NCBI GenBank assembly: GCA_030762935.1
Contig: CM060900.1
Coordinates: 107,288,620 to 107,352,619, forward strand
DNA length: 64,000 nt
From: Hymenopus coronatus
Taxonomy: Eukaryota; Arthropoda; Insecta; Mantodea; Hymenopodidae
Reading direction: 5' to 3'
Shown: piece after piece, positions 31,850 through 43,083 of the stretch
Layout of the letters: each line of letters begins with the position of its first letter
How positions within the stretch are numbered: the first letter of the stretch is position 1
Translations under genes and position numbers: made by a program
Notes under the pieces: generated by a model
Seen by the model: the letters and a program-made list of their open reading frames with translations, nothing else
Databases searched by the model: none
Told to the model about the DNA's origin: nothing

Positions 31850-32371
31850 TACGAGGGCCGTTTTATTTTAAACCTCCAATAGGCCATAAATAAAAGACAA
31901 GTTCATAGAAAACAATTGTTTTATTACTAAAAGTTTTGTGCACTTTTGGTTATTTTTCAACATAATCACCGAAAAGATTGAAACATTTATCGTACCTGTG
32001 CACAAGCTTTGCAATACCCGCTTCAAAAAATGTTGCCGCCAATGATTTCAAATGAGTATTGACGTTGTTTTGAAGATCTTCGTTGGTTTGAAAGTGCTGC
32101 CCTCCTAGCCACATCTTCAGTTCAGGGAAAAGGTGAAAGTCACTGGGCGCCAGCTCAGGACTGTACGGCGGATGGTCGAAAATGTCCCATTGAAATTTTT
32201 CAAGGAGACGATGGGTTGTGCCAGCAGTGTGTGCACGAGCGTTGTCATGGATCAACACAATTCCTGAAGTTAGCATTCCTCTTCTTTTGTTTTGAATGGC
32301 TCTCCGCAAACATCGTAAAGTACGAATTTATTTATAGCCTATCGGAGGTAGAAAAAAAAACGCCCCTCGTA
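31850..32371 (-). mobile_element. mariner deletion derivative, 522 bp
   Basis: TIRs: left TACGAGGGCCGTTTTATTTT, right reversed TACGAGGGGCGTTTTTTTTT. Both continue with ACCTCC.ATAGGC.ATAAAT and are flanked by TA. Inside is the 3' part of a DD34D transposase gene. The element is less than half the usual length of about 1.3 kb. It sits at the end of an HR1 dimer. Confidence 0.9.
31950..32309 (-). pseudogene. mariner transposase C-terminal fragment (DD34D)
   Basis: 119 codons. IHDNARAHTA carries the second catalytic Asp; HPPYSPELAPSDFHLF carries the third. Exactly 34 residues lie between them, the mariner signature. The tail WLGGQHFQTNEDL and the final GDYVEK are typical of the family. The frame has no internal stop, but the N-terminal helix-turn-helix region and first Asp are deleted, so it cannot act as a transposase. 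The start given is only the first Met left after the deletion. The intact frame suggests that the deletion derivative is not very old. Confidence 0.9.
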
Positions 32372-33224
32372 CAAGCTATGTGCAATATTGTCATTGTCAT
32401 TGTCATTGTCAAATTTTGACCAGTATACCAGGTGAATCAACTACCACTATATTTGCGAAAACATGCATTTCAGGGTCAGTATTACAGCGTTTACGCATTT
32501 ACAGAGATACGGGCCCCCACAATAGCTGAAGAAGGGTCTAAGGGCCACTGAGAGTGAAATTTTGACTACAATCGGTCAAAAAATCGAAAATTGCTGTATC
32601 TATAAGACATAGCTGGAACTTTGGGCGACTATAGAGATTCAACATTTAGTAGTCCTCTTCTGGCTTCGAGCTCTACAGTCATTTAAAGAACGTACAATAC
32701 ACCTCTTTTCTGGCATACTACTTCAATAAACAGGGTATTTGTCAAAACTACATATTTAAACTTTTATAATGTTGCACGGATCTCAATTTTTGTTTAAATA
32801 CAATTAAAATTTCTCAGAATGTGCAGAAGTAATATCACAAAAACTAGCATACTAACACCAATAGTAATTTTTCCAAAAAATATGTTTTTATGAAAATGAT
32901 TAATTGCAGACATAACAATTTCAAAACCTTTTAAAAATTATAATTCAGCAGTAAAAGGCCATAACGTTTTTGTGTGTGGTGTAGAGCTCCAATTCAAAAA
33001 ATGCTAATTAACTTTCTCAAATTTTGAGATGCGTGGGATATTTTGATCATGCAATATATTTTCATAACAACATTTATTAAATGCACATATTTATCTAATT
33101 TGAGTGAATGTTGTTATTCATATTAACTTAATAATGCAACCGTTGTAAAATGTTGATAAAATATATAAAGAATTATAGAACTTTGAAATTTCACTCGCAG
33201 TAGCCTTTTTTATTATTATGTTTG
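32372..33224. other. unassigned AT-rich DNA
   Basis: A TTGTCA hexamer repeats at about 32389-32410. The stretch 32425-32560 (CCAGGTGAATCAACTACCAC, GATACGGGCCCCCACAATAG) looks like repeat-derived sequence, but I cannot place it. Confidence 0.4.
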
Positions 33225-33455
33225 TTTTGACAGTGTTGAACTCCGATTTTGTTGTATATCACACCGCAGGCGATAGCACTAATGATGTTTGGAAACAAGT
33301 TGAAGTACCGGTGGAATGCGATTGCGGGGTAAACCGGAGAACCCGGAGAAAATCCGTCCCTGCGCTGCTTTGCCCAACACAAATCTCACAGGATTGAACC
33401 CGGGCTGCGTAGGTGAGAGGTGAGCGGTCTAACAACTCGGCCATGGCACGGCCCA
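33225..33455 (-). repeat. SINE-A subfamily 2 copy
   Basis: On the minus strand: GGGCCGTGCCATGGCCGAGT, TAGACCGCTCACCTCTCACC, a B box CCCGGGTTCAATCCTG, GGATTTTCTCCGGGTTCTCC, then CGCAATCGCATTCCACCGGT and GCTATCGCCTGCGGTGTGAT. The 3' half differs from the 28.6 kb copy but matches the copy at 62144, defining a second subfamily. Confidence 0.75.
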
Positions 33456-34149
33456 TCCAGGATCTCTTAAAAGAGATACAAGTTACTGTATATTGAAGCC
33501 CATTTCGAACACATTAAACTATTGTATTGGGGCTGCTCTGATTCTTTGACTATAAACGTTATACCACAGACCTCGGAACCTCCTATTGACATAGTGAGTA
33601 AGAAAGAAAATTGAGGACGTGGCAAGGGAAGCTATAAGCTACGATATTAGAGTCAGAAAGAAAATGCCGGATCTCCCACAAGGGAGGTGATCTGATAAGC
33701 TACGCTGTGGACACAGTAGTCCAGTCACGTCACACACAAGATATTAAACTTAATATCTGTCCTATCGTCTACAGTTGACATCGCATACAGAGTAGCTTCT
33801 GCCATAATCATATCAAGCATCCAATTCCATATCTCTGCTGAAAGATTATAAAGTAACTGTGACGTTTTAAAGTGACATCTAGACACATCTAGAATAAAGC
33901 CGGAGTTTAACTAAAAACAGGATAACAGTTGCTGAGTTGTATAATGGATATGAGCGCTTCTTTCTTTCCTTCTTTCCTCCTTCCTTCTTTTTTCTTTCCT
34001 TCTCAATCTCTTACCTCGCATGAAACTTACAAATAGGAATATCAGCCAAGACTTTTCGGATCAGCCGAAATAGAACTACAGCATTACAATAGGGCTGCAA
34101 ATGCATTACAACGTTTTATTACTTTTTGTAAAAAAAGAAATGACGTTGT
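33456..34149. repeat. unassigned DNA with pyrimidine tract
   Basis: A TTTCC-rich tract lies at about 33958-34005. The remainder shows nothing recognisable. Confidence 0.55.
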
Positions 34150-34423
34150 ATTTAGGACGCTCCTTAACTGCTGTGGTTCTCAGAGTCCCATTCTATACTG
34201 GGCGTGAAAGACTGCTTAATTTTGCTCAGAGGCCTCTCTATCAGGCTTGAGGTTGTTTTACGTGCCGTAAATGTACGACACGGGACCCACGGCTTTACTT
34301 CCCTTCCGAAGGAGGCCATGCTAAGGATTTTTATGCCCGAAAAAATCCATCGTCCACCGCCGGGTTTAAACCCGCGACCTTGGGTATGTGAAGTTAGCAT
34401 GGAAACCATTACCGCACAGAGGC
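34150..34423 (-). repeat. SINE-B copy 3
   Basis: On the minus strand: GCCTCTGTGCGGTAATGGTT, CATGCTAACTTCACATACCC, a B box GCGGGTTTAAACCCGGC, CTTCGGAAGGGAAGTAAAGC, GGCACGTAAAACAACCTCAA and GAATGGGACTCTGAGAACCA. Full length. Its 5' end meets the palindrome end of an HR1 with no spacer. Confidence 0.85.
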
Positions 34424-35280
34424 TTTCTGTAGCACGTATGTACATTGTACCTAGTATGTAGAGAAGGTATTGTATTCCACCAAAATATTTGATATGGACT
34501 TTTCACCAGAAACAAAGGTTTCAAGAGGACCCATGGAGAGAGAGAGAAAAAGTATTTTAGAAAAATGTCCCTCTGTGTATGTGTCTTTGGGCAGCATAAC
34601 TCAAAAACAAAAAGTTGGTTAAACACCAAATTTTGTATTGAAGTGTAGTATCTTCCAAAGATATGACACCAAGATTTACAGGAAAATACCTACTACCCCA
34701 AATTATCCTTTAGATGGAGCATTTTCGAAATTTTCGCATTTCTGAAAAGTGGCTCAAACGATTTTGATTAAAATGCTATATATTAAAGGTGTTTAGGTTA
34801 CAAATAACATGTATATCCTGAATTTCTTGGGAATAGCCACTGAACTCTTCTTCATTCTGAACGACTTTTGCGTAACTGGTAAACTGTAAGAGCTAGACTA
34901 AAACTTACTACACAAAAATATAGATCTTGTTAAAGCACACAATTTGTCATAAACAGTTTTTTATGTAGAGCTAGCCATTTCAAAGACGTTCTATGTTACT
35001 AATTTCAATTTTAAAATACTTTCATCCTCGTCCGTTTCATCTCTTGTTTTTTTCCTGACTATGACAATCAGATAGCGTCAGCTTTTAAAAGCTTTGACTT
35101 TCGCTTTAGCCTAGTGCATTCTATTATTTCCTTCTACTTATAAGGAAGTAAGTAATAAGACCATTTCTGGTAATGCTTATCTGCATTAGCATTATGAAGA
35201 TAAAAGATTATTGGTTTTAAGAATAATTAGTTTGCAGAACAGATAGAGGAAGTCATTGAATAGTACACATAAGATTTGTT
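34424..35280 (-). mobile_element. HR1 copy, full span, diverged
   Basis: Starts TTTCTGTAGCACGTATGTAC and ends AGGAAGTCATTGAATAGTAC with ACATAAGAT. The GT tract is nearly gone (CTGTGTATGTGTCTTTGG). GAGAGAGAGA appears at 34536 instead. Confidence 0.8.
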
Positions 35281-35695
35281 AATGATATGTTTTGGCCCTT
35301 TTGAGAAATAACTAACATTAAGTTAATAAACGTCCTACTGCAACGAAAACAAAAGACATGATGTCATAGTAATTATAGTGTCCCTATATAGACAACGGAG
35401 GGAGATACTTCGCGCACTGTCACCCACACGTATCATTGTGAGTAACCTCCCCATGGATGAAGTGAGAGAACCACAATGGACTAAAGGCCGCACGCAGACA
35501 GGTCACGGAGATGTGCGGAAGTCCCAAACATTTCCAGGCTCAAAGTTCCGTCCTTTTGCTGAAGCTGCCTAGAGATGTCTATACAGGTGGAGTACTATTA
35601 TGTACATGTATCTGTCAGGCACAGATATATGTGTGCTACATATTAAAAGATTAAGAAGGAACCAGTATAAAGGGAAAATGTTGAAAAGAAATCAT
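35281..35695. other. unassigned stretch
   Basis: A 64-codon frame at 35378-35572 shows no known domain. Confidence 0.4.
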
Positions 35696-35768
35696 GGTGG
35701 ATGAGAACCACCTCAGCATTCACCAATCCCGGGGAAGTCAAGAAAAACCCATGAGTTAGAGTGAGACA
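35696..35768 (-). repeat. SINE-E short fragment
   Basis: Plus-strand CTCAGCATTCACCAATCCCG, GGGAAGTCAAGAAAAACCCA and TGAGTTAGA match 27178-27230 (CCCAGCATTCACCTAGTAAA, AACTCCCGAGAACCCATGGG). About 70 bp only. Confidence 0.45.
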
Positions 35769-36530
35769 AAATATATTTTAGTATAAGCTTAAGGTGATAG
35801 GGCACGGAATCGAAGATTTGTATTTAATTTTCTGTACACAGAGCTATACTCAGCCTAGGATTTTAATTCATTGATAACTATGATTTCATTTCACTAATTA
35901 GTAGTTTGGAGTTAAGTGTTTTCATTTTAATGTTGTTTGTATTATTGCTGTTATTTATGCTTCCTGTTTTATTATCTTCTGAGAAGTCTTCGTGGCATGC
36001 TCTTGTTTAGATCTTTTGCTGTTTTCTGGCTGTATGTGCATGGCTCGTCAGTAGTCTTTACATTCTAAACCGTGTTCTTTCATTAGTGAAGAAGATCCTT
36101 GTTATTTTGTTTTCCATTTCTGATTTTAGAAGTTAGTACCTCTTCAACTACTCCCCTATATTTTCAAATCTTGGATTATGCTACAACTCATTCAATTTGA
36201 TTACGCCTCTTTGTTTATTTTTTGTTTCAGGAATCGCAGCTACGAGAGGTCCTTTGAAGGTAAGTGTCCTCATCTTTTCAGTAGAAACAGTAGAGGTGTA
36301 CTGGTTTGATGAGAGGGTTTAATTAAACAGACAGCATTGCTGTTTTGTTATTCATGACCTTTTAAGTGTAAGCGGCTCATATGAGAAGTATGTGCAGGCT
36401 CGCCGTCGATGGTGGCCCAATGTAAACAAATAAAGGTGACCTCTCTACTTGGGGGCGGAGTCACTAACATTGCTTTCCCTTCCCTGTTTATTGGAGGACA
36501 AGGTGGATTTATTTCCTAGTTGCTTGAATG
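35769..36530. other. unassigned AT-rich DNA
   Basis: No supported feature. Confidence 0.45.
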
Positions 36531-36752
36531 GCCGGTCCCCATGGCCACGCTCGCTAAAGCGTCTCGCTTTGGTGCTTCGTGGGCAGGGGATCGTGGGTTC
36601 GAGTCCCGCCTTGGGCATGGGTGTGATATGTTTGTGCCATGTACCACGTGTATATATTTGTAAGAGAAGCAGTAAAACCAGTAAACCAGTAATCAGTAAA
36701 ACCTACGGGGGGAAATGTAAATAGGGATACAGTAAAAAAAAAAAAAAATGAA
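36531..36752 (+). repeat. SINE-D copy with A-rich tail
   Basis: CCCCATGGCCACGCTCGCTA, CTCGCTTTGGTGCTTCGTGG and a near-perfect B box GTGGGTTCGAGTCCCGCC. The body GGGCATGGGTGTGATATG is followed by tandem CAGTAAAAC repeats and a poly-A of about 15 at 36734-36748. A second copy is at 19165-19300. Confidence 0.75.
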
Positions 36753-37572
36753 GCCTGTTCAGGAATGGGGGCGAACTAAATGACCTCATTCACAACGTAG
36801 ATGTAATGCTAACATAACTTTGGGCATAACTAGAGGTTATACGTATTTCTGCGATTTTTACTGTCTGCTCCTCCCTGTTCCGGCTGATAGGTTTTCCGCG
36901 AGCCAACCTACGCAGAGGTACACAGGTTTCCTCAATGTTGAGTAAGTCAAGAAAGTATGACTTATATACCCAATAGCAAAAGTGAACATTTTAAAGCGAT
37001 TTGATTGGGAAACCTCTCGGCTATATTGTTTACTGCTACTAACAAACAAGCTAAACATTAGTTGTCTATATCCTTGGGTATATTATTTTTCCCTTAAGTA
37101 TCGTATGCTCCAAACTGCTAATGAAATAACAAAACGTCAAGAGACTTTAGACTGCGCGGAATGTTTTCAATAGGATTCTTTTTAACCGCTGGTTAAAACC
37201 GTTCTTTAAAATAGTCTCAGATTTGCAAACGTTTTCAGCTCTGTAAGTTGTTATCATTTGATTAATTACCTACTAGTGTTGCATGCTTGTGGTTATAACT
37301 GTTCAAAATGTATGCATTTAAGGAAGCGTACAAATGACCTCAACTGTTTTTTGATTATCTCAAAATCATTTTGCCATTTTTTTCCATCTTTATTTATTAC
37401 CGGCGTAATAACGGCCACTCCCATAGAGAATGATCTTCCTTTTAATGTACATCACCGTAAAGACGACCTTTCAAATGAATGGAATAAAACAACAGCTGAA
37501 ATCTTGTATGTAAAATTTTAAAATATCGTAACATAAGTACAGTTTGAACATCTAAGACTGTCGAAAACACAC
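36753..37572. other. unassigned AT-rich DNA
   Basis: Frames of 63-87 codons (36982-37521) have no recognisable motif. Confidence 0.4.
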
Positions 37573-38453
37573 AAAAATCTGATGTGCTCCATTCACATGA
37601 CTTTCTCTACATCTCTGCAACAAATTATTGTTAAAAAGTTAATGTTTCTATTTACTTCATATTAATCGAGAAAAAAATAGCCGAAACAGTCTTATTACTT
37701 GCTTCCTTGTAAGTAGAAGCGAAATAAGGGAGTACCATCGGTTAAAATCATAGTCAAAAGCTGATTGCTTCGTGACTAAAGTTCCATTGTTTGTATGGAC
37801 AGGGCTGACTAATTCCCGTATAAGAAAAGTATAAATAAGTCTTTCAAAGCTGAAACTAAAAACGATCAACTCCACGAAAAATATATATATAACATAGATT
37901 GTGTATTTTAATGTCCTCTACATTTTCTGTGTGGTAAGTTTTTGTCCATCTCTTACGGTTTAGCAGTTACGCAAAAATCCGTAAAATTCATCCAGAATAA
38001 ACTAGTCTTCAGTGGCTATTCCCAGAAAAGTCAAGATATATATTTTATTTGTCAAGTAAATATCTTAAATATACGAGATTTGCATCAAAATCGTTAGAGC
38101 CATTTATAATAAAATCACAATGTTCGAAAAAAGTTCCATGTAAAGGGTAGTTGGGGGTGGGGGATTTTCTTGAAAATCTTTGTGTCGCATCCTTGGAAGA
38201 TACCAAACCTAAATACTAAGTTTGGTTTTTAACGGACTTTTCGTTTTTGAGCTATGCTGCCCACTTACACACACACACATACACACAGACAGACACACAC
38301 ACATACACATAGACACAGACAGACAGATAGATTTTTTTAATTCAGGGGGTCTCAAAACATATATTTCCGGTGAAATCTCGGTATCGAATTGTAGGGTGCA
38401 ATACTATGCCTTCTCTATGTACAGAAGAGAAGGTAGTATAGAGAAAGTAAAAA
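37573..38453 (+). mobile_element. HR1 copy, full length
   Basis: AAAAATCTGATGTGCTCCAT at the left, GTTGGGGGTGGGGGATTTTC, a (CA)n with CAGA interruptions (38265-38330), CATATATTTCCGGTGAAATC, and AGAGAAAGTAAAAAATG at the right. The terminal palindrome is altered (CTATGTACAGAAGAGAAGG). Confidence 0.85.
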
Positions 38454-38535
38454 ATGTGCTTCATTCACTTGACTTTCTCTACCGGTTCTGCAAATAAACT
38501 ATTCTTGCAAGAGATTATTGTTTTATCTACAGCAA
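38454..38535 (+). mobile_element. HR1 5' fragment in tandem
   Basis: TGCTTCATTCACTTGACTTT, CTCTACCGGTTCTGCAAAT and AAGAGATTATTG follow the preceding copy without a spacer. It breaks off after about 80 bp. Confidence 0.8.
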
Positions 38536-39048
38536 TGGCAGTAATTCCGGACACTTTTTTGTTAAATTATCTTTCAAATTTGAATATCAAATTCAACTCT
38601 CATTTAGGATCACTCTTATATTATAACTACATCCAGGAAGCGTTACCACAGTACAGCATTGATTTTTTTTGCTATTAACTGGAGCTAATTTGAACGTTAA
38701 TGTGTTAATTTGACCCAACTTTGGAAAATATAATATTTTATAAATATTATATATTTTATTTTTTATTGTATTTAATGTGAAAATCGTAATTATTGCACTC
38801 ATATTACAAAGAGGAGCTTAACATTTTAAGACATCTACAACATTAGGGCATCTTAATGTTAAAAATACAAGATTTCTCCGATTTTGGGCCCCCATATTAT
38901 ATGAGCGCAATAATTCATTATATTTCATATTCGATACAGTATAAAATAAAAATATAATTCCCAAATTTAATTTCACTGTGCATTCAATATTAAAATTTAA
39001 AAAAAAATTACTCTCAATCAAGGGGCTATATAAGAATATTTTTTTTTT
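38536..39048. other. unassigned, with a small foldback
   Basis: TAATTATTGCACTCATATTA (about 38789) and its inverted counterpart ATATGAGCGCAATAATTCAT (about 38900) flank a second inner pair, AACATTTTAAGA and TCTTAATGTT. This could be a MITE or chance. No TSD is evident. Confidence 0.4.
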
Positions 39049-39903
39049 AGTTTCTCTTTACGACCTATGTACATGGTGTATAGAGAATATATTGTATTCC
39101 ACCCAAATTTTCGATACCGAGATTTCACCGGAAATACATGTTTTGGGTCCCCCTGAATCCAAAAAAAAAGCATTCAAACAAAAAGATACGTGTGTGTGTC
39201 TGTGTGTCTGTGGACAGCATAGCTCAAAAACGAAAAGTCCGTTAAAAACCAAATTTGGTATTTAGATTTTGTATCTTCCAGAGATGCGACACAAAGATTT
39301 TCAAGAAATCCCCCCCACCCCCAAGTACCCTTTACATGGAACCTTTTCGAAAATTTTGATTTCCTAAAAACTGGCTCTAACGATTTTGATTAAAATATCG
39401 TATATTTCAGATGTTTACCTGACAAATAAAATGTATATCTTGAATTTTCTGATTACTTTATTCTGGATGAATTTTACGGAATTTTGCATATCTGCTAAAC
39501 CGTAAGAGATGGATAACAACTTACTACACAGAAACTGTAGAGTACATTAAAACACAAGTTTTTATATGCATTTTTTTCGTGGAGGTGATCGTTGTTTTTG
39601 GTATTCGTATTCGTTGGTTTAGGTTTCAGCTTTGAAAAACTTATACTTTTCTCATACAGGAATTTGTCAACTCCTAACCATACAAACAAAGGAACTTCAG
39701 TCATATAGCAGCCAGCTTTTGTCTATCAGTTTAACCTATGGTTTTCCTTATTTTGCTCCTACTTAGAAGGTAGCAAGTATTAAAAGTATTTTTGCTAATT
39801 TTTTCTCGATTAGCATGAAGTAAATAGAAGCATAAGCTTTTGAACAACAATTTGTTACAAAGATATAGAGAAAGTCATGTTAAAGGAACACATCAGATAT
39901 TTT
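39049..39903 (-). mobile_element. HR1 copy, full length
   Basis: Starts TTTAGTTTCTCTTTACGACC with CTATGTACATGGTGTATAGA. A short GT tract lies at 39190-39212. It ends AGAAAGTCATGTTAAAGGAA and CACATCAGAT. Confidence 0.85.
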
Positions 39904-40174
39904 ATATTTAATATTGGCTCAACATTGGAAAAATGCGGTATTTTGAAGATCATGGCATTCGTGGTGTTGTTCATGGTATTGAAATGCTATAATCCTAAAA
40001 TTACTGGATTTCCGAAAGTTCCAGCTCCTGTATGTGAAATGAGAACAATAATTCCGAATTGCACACTGAATACAACATAAAATAAAATATATGTGTAGGT
40101 ATATTTATAACATATTTTTCAAAATTAAATCAAAGCTACCCATTATGTACTAAATTACGAACGGAAAGGTTAGA
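39904..40174. other. unassigned AT-rich stretch
   Basis: A 67-codon plus frame starts inside the HR1 end (39877) and continues to 40080. No known motif. Confidence 0.4.
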
Positions 40175-41395
40175 AAAGGTTAGAAAAACAAATTATTTAG
40201 GTTAATTTTTTTTCGACATAATCACCTTTTAGCTCGATACATTTTCCCGAGTGTTTCTCCAACTGTTTTAAGCCATCCAAAGAGTATGATTTTAGAAGAT
40301 CCTCAAAGTAGGCATCTGTTTGGAAGATGACTTCGTTAGACGTGAATCGTTTTCCGCCGAACCACTTTTTCAAATTTGGAAATAAAAAAGTCACTGGGGG
40401 TCAAATCTGGTGAATTCGGTGGATGTTCAAATAATTCGAGCCTTAATAATACATTTTTCGCCATCGAAACTGCGTAGGTGTACACCCTTGCATTACCTTG
40501 AAAGAAGAGAATATTTTTCTTTGCCAGATGAAGGCGTTTTTTCTTGATTTCTCCGTTTAATCGGTGCAATAACGATGCATAACACTCTCCATTTATTGTT
40601 CTTCCTTTCTACAAGTGATCAATGTAGATAATTCCGCGTACATCTCAGAAAAACCGAGGCCATCATCTTGTCTGCGTATTTCAACACCATTGCCATCTTC
40701 GGAGCCTGTTCGCCTTTAAAAACCCATTGTTTCGATTGTATTTTTGTCTCTGTAGTGTAGTAGTGCATCTATGTTTCATCCACAGTTATGTATCGACGCA
40801 AAAACTCGTCAGGATTGCCACGGGAAAGTGCCAAACCAGCTTCCGAATCCATCACACGAATGCGTTTATTCTCTATTGAGAGCAAACGCGGCACCCATCT
40901 TGCCGAGACTTTGTTAGACCTAATTTTTGGTGCAAAATTGATAACATTGTACCTTGTGATGTGCTTGTGGCCTCTGCTACCTCGCGAACTTTGAGTCGTT
41001 GATCACTCAAAACCATAAACTAGATTTGTCAATCATTTCGTAGGAAGTCACTTCTACTGGACGTCCGGGACGATGTTCATCATTGTGGATGTACGAACAC
41101 GTTTAAATTCATTTATCCAATTGTAAATTGTTACAAATGCAGCAGCACATGTGCCATGAATTTCATGTAATTTGGCTTTAATTTCTTTCGGTGAAGTGTT
41201 TAATCACCGCGCGAAACTCGTTTTTTCCATATTTCGAAAAAAGCACAAGATTGCTTATTCAATCGCCAGTGGCAATGAAGTCACTTAACGGATATAGCTG
41301 AGACTTTAACTGCCATCTAGTAAGAGACGACGATTATTAAATACAAACTTTTTTCGATGGAATGATGTAATTTCTTGGATTTTCTAAGGACCTAT
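40175..41395 (-). mobile_element. decayed full-length mariner, about 1.2 kb
   Basis: The length, the minus-strand gene order and the ends fit a complete mariner. Likely TIRs are AGGTTAGAAAAACAAATTAT at the left and AGGTCCTTAGAAAATCCAAG reversed at the right; the match is imperfect, so the exact ends are uncertain. The transposase gene between them is full of stops and frameshifts. Confidence 0.7.
40197..41240 (-). pseudogene. mariner transposase pseudogene
   Basis: Reading on the minus strand from about 41231, MEKTSFRAVIKHFTE begins the N-terminal HTH region. A GRPVEVTSYEMIDK linker follows near 41050. WVFK then leads to the WPRFF..VRGIIYIDHL segment with the first-lobe residues. Then KKRLHLAKKNILFFQGNARV (40540-40480) and HPPNSPDLTPSDFF appear, and the C-terminus WFGGKRFTSNE to GDYVEKK at 40200. 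The second catalytic Asp (normally QDNA) is Gly here (QGNA). A frameshift separates the pieces near 40390. Many stops occur upstream. About 345 residues would be the usual length. Dead copy of a DD34D mariner, of a different subfamily from the 31.9 kb element. Confidence 0.85.
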
Positions 41396-41539
41396 TGAAC
41401 GCCCGCTCCAATTTATGGTAAAATATTTAATACTTGAATACGGTAACGCGTTCTGCTTATAATTTATCAGATAAGAATGATCCTGAATGAAAGTTGAATG
41501 CAATATTCAAATTTAAAAGCTAATGTAAGGAAGCAAGTG
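41396..41539. other. short AT-rich spacer
   Basis: Nothing recognised between the mariner and the next HR1. Confidence 0.5.
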
Positions 41540-42394
41540 TCCAGAATTAATGCCACTATTATGCATGATACTAGTCGAGATAAACATTAGCAGAAAGTGT
41601 CGTATTATTTGACTCATAAGTAGAAGGGAATAAAGGCATACACTAGCTAAGCGATAGTAAAATCTTTGAAGTCTGATCGTTATACGGCAAAATTGAAATT
41701 CGGTTCTCTTTGAAAGCCCAGGTTTAAAATAGAAAAAATGAGAAACGATTGAGCCCTTCTCGTTTGAGACAAGTTTAAATATTTCAGAACTGAAAGCAAT
41801 AACAAAAAATATCTTGAAATGGTTAACTTTACAAAAAATATCTATATACGAATTAGTTCTATGCTATTTTGCGACTTAAATATTTTTTGTGCAGCAAGTT
41901 TTTGTCTTTCGCTTACGGTTTAAGGTTAGATAAAAGCCATTCCGAATGAAGAGGCCTTCGGAAGTTATTCACAGAAGGTTCAAGATATTCATTTCATTTG
42001 ACATAAAAATATCTTAAACATGTGGAATTTTAATCAAAATCTTCCATTTTTGAGAAAAATAAATTTTCGAAAAATGTTCCATATAAAGGCTAATTTGGAG
42101 TGAAGTTTTCATGAAAACCTTCGTATTGTATCCTTGGAAAATGCTGAACTTGATTATATTAATAATAACTTAATAATATTAAGTTTTGTGTTTAAGCGAA
42201 TTTTCGTTTTTGCACACACACACACACACACACAACACACACACACAGACACACACACACACACACACTCGTTTTTCCACACATACACTCAGCGATATTT
42301 TTCTAAAATGCTTTTATTTTTTTATTCAGAGGACCTAGATAGCGAATTTTTGGGTGATATACAATGCCTTCTTTGCCTACTATGAGCATAGTAC
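41540..42394 (+). mobile_element. HR1 copy, 5' end lost, diverged
   Basis: Enters the family near CATGATACTAGTCGAGATAA and continues to CTTACGGTTTAAGG, the (CA)n (42213-42268) and CTACTATGAGCATAGTA. The TTTCCGG block is missing. Confidence 0.75.
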
Positions 42395-42445
42395 ATTCAC
42401 ATGATATTTTCTACAAATTATTCTTACAAAACTTTACTCTTGTGT
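42395..42445 (+). mobile_element. HR1 5' stub in tandem
   Basis: CATTCACATGATATTTTCTA then CAAATTATTCTTACAAAACT follows the palindrome of the previous copy directly. Confidence 0.65.
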
Positions 42446-42879
42446 CAGCAAGCGAATTAGCAATCGAGTTGGCTAAGCGGGTTCGATACTTGTCGACTAT
42501 CCACTCCACTTCGGGTTTGATGTCTTCGCCGTTTTCCCTGGTAAGTAGGCGAATGCTGGGTGGTTTCTCAACTACCAGCATTTTCTTTCCATCCAATTTC
42601 CGGCGTAGTCTCAATAGATATCTAATATTGGGTAGAATTCAGCTCTTTCTTTACCTGCTACAAATATTTGTTAGAGAAAAAATAGAGTATTTGCATTATC
42701 AGTGAAATATTTTCTAGAAACAAAAATTGGTATTTATTTTCTTAGAGTAAGTACCGTATTTCAACTTGAAATTCCATGCTGAGATCGCAACGTAATTTCA
42801 TTGTTTGTGGCACGCTGATTTTGTTTTTGTTTTTGTTTTGTTTTGTTGTTTTTTTGTTTTGTTTTCTTGTATAAAAAGA
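42446..42879. other. unassigned, with (TTTTG)n tract
   Basis: Frames on both strands (42364-42705, 42411-42614) have no known motif. A TTTTG-rich tract lies at 42820-42866. Confidence 0.45.
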
Positions 42880-42985
42880 TCCGTGTGTGCACGTGCCTGT
42901 AAACAGCATAACTCAAATTCGATTAATTACGAAATTTGGCATTTAGCTTAATGACCTTCAATGAATGTGATATGGGAGATAAAAA
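42880..42985 (-). mobile_element. HR1 microsatellite-region fragment, inverted
   Basis: TATAAAAAGATCCGTGTGTG, AAACAGCATAACTCAAATTC, TTTGGCATTTAGCTTAATGA and TGATATGGGAGAT match the start-side block of HR1 in reverse orientation to the array that follows. Confidence 0.65.
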
Positions 42986-43083
42986 ATTGATGTGTACCAT
43001 TCACATGACTTTCTCTACATCTCTGCAACAAATTATTCTTAAAAAGCTTGTACTTCTATTTATTTCATGCTAATCAGAAAAAA
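42986..43083 (+). mobile_element. HR1 stub at array start
   Basis: ATTGATGTGTACCATTCACA to ATTTCATGCTAATCAGAAAA: the first 98 bp of the family, stopping in an internal A run where the next full unit begins. Confidence 0.85.
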
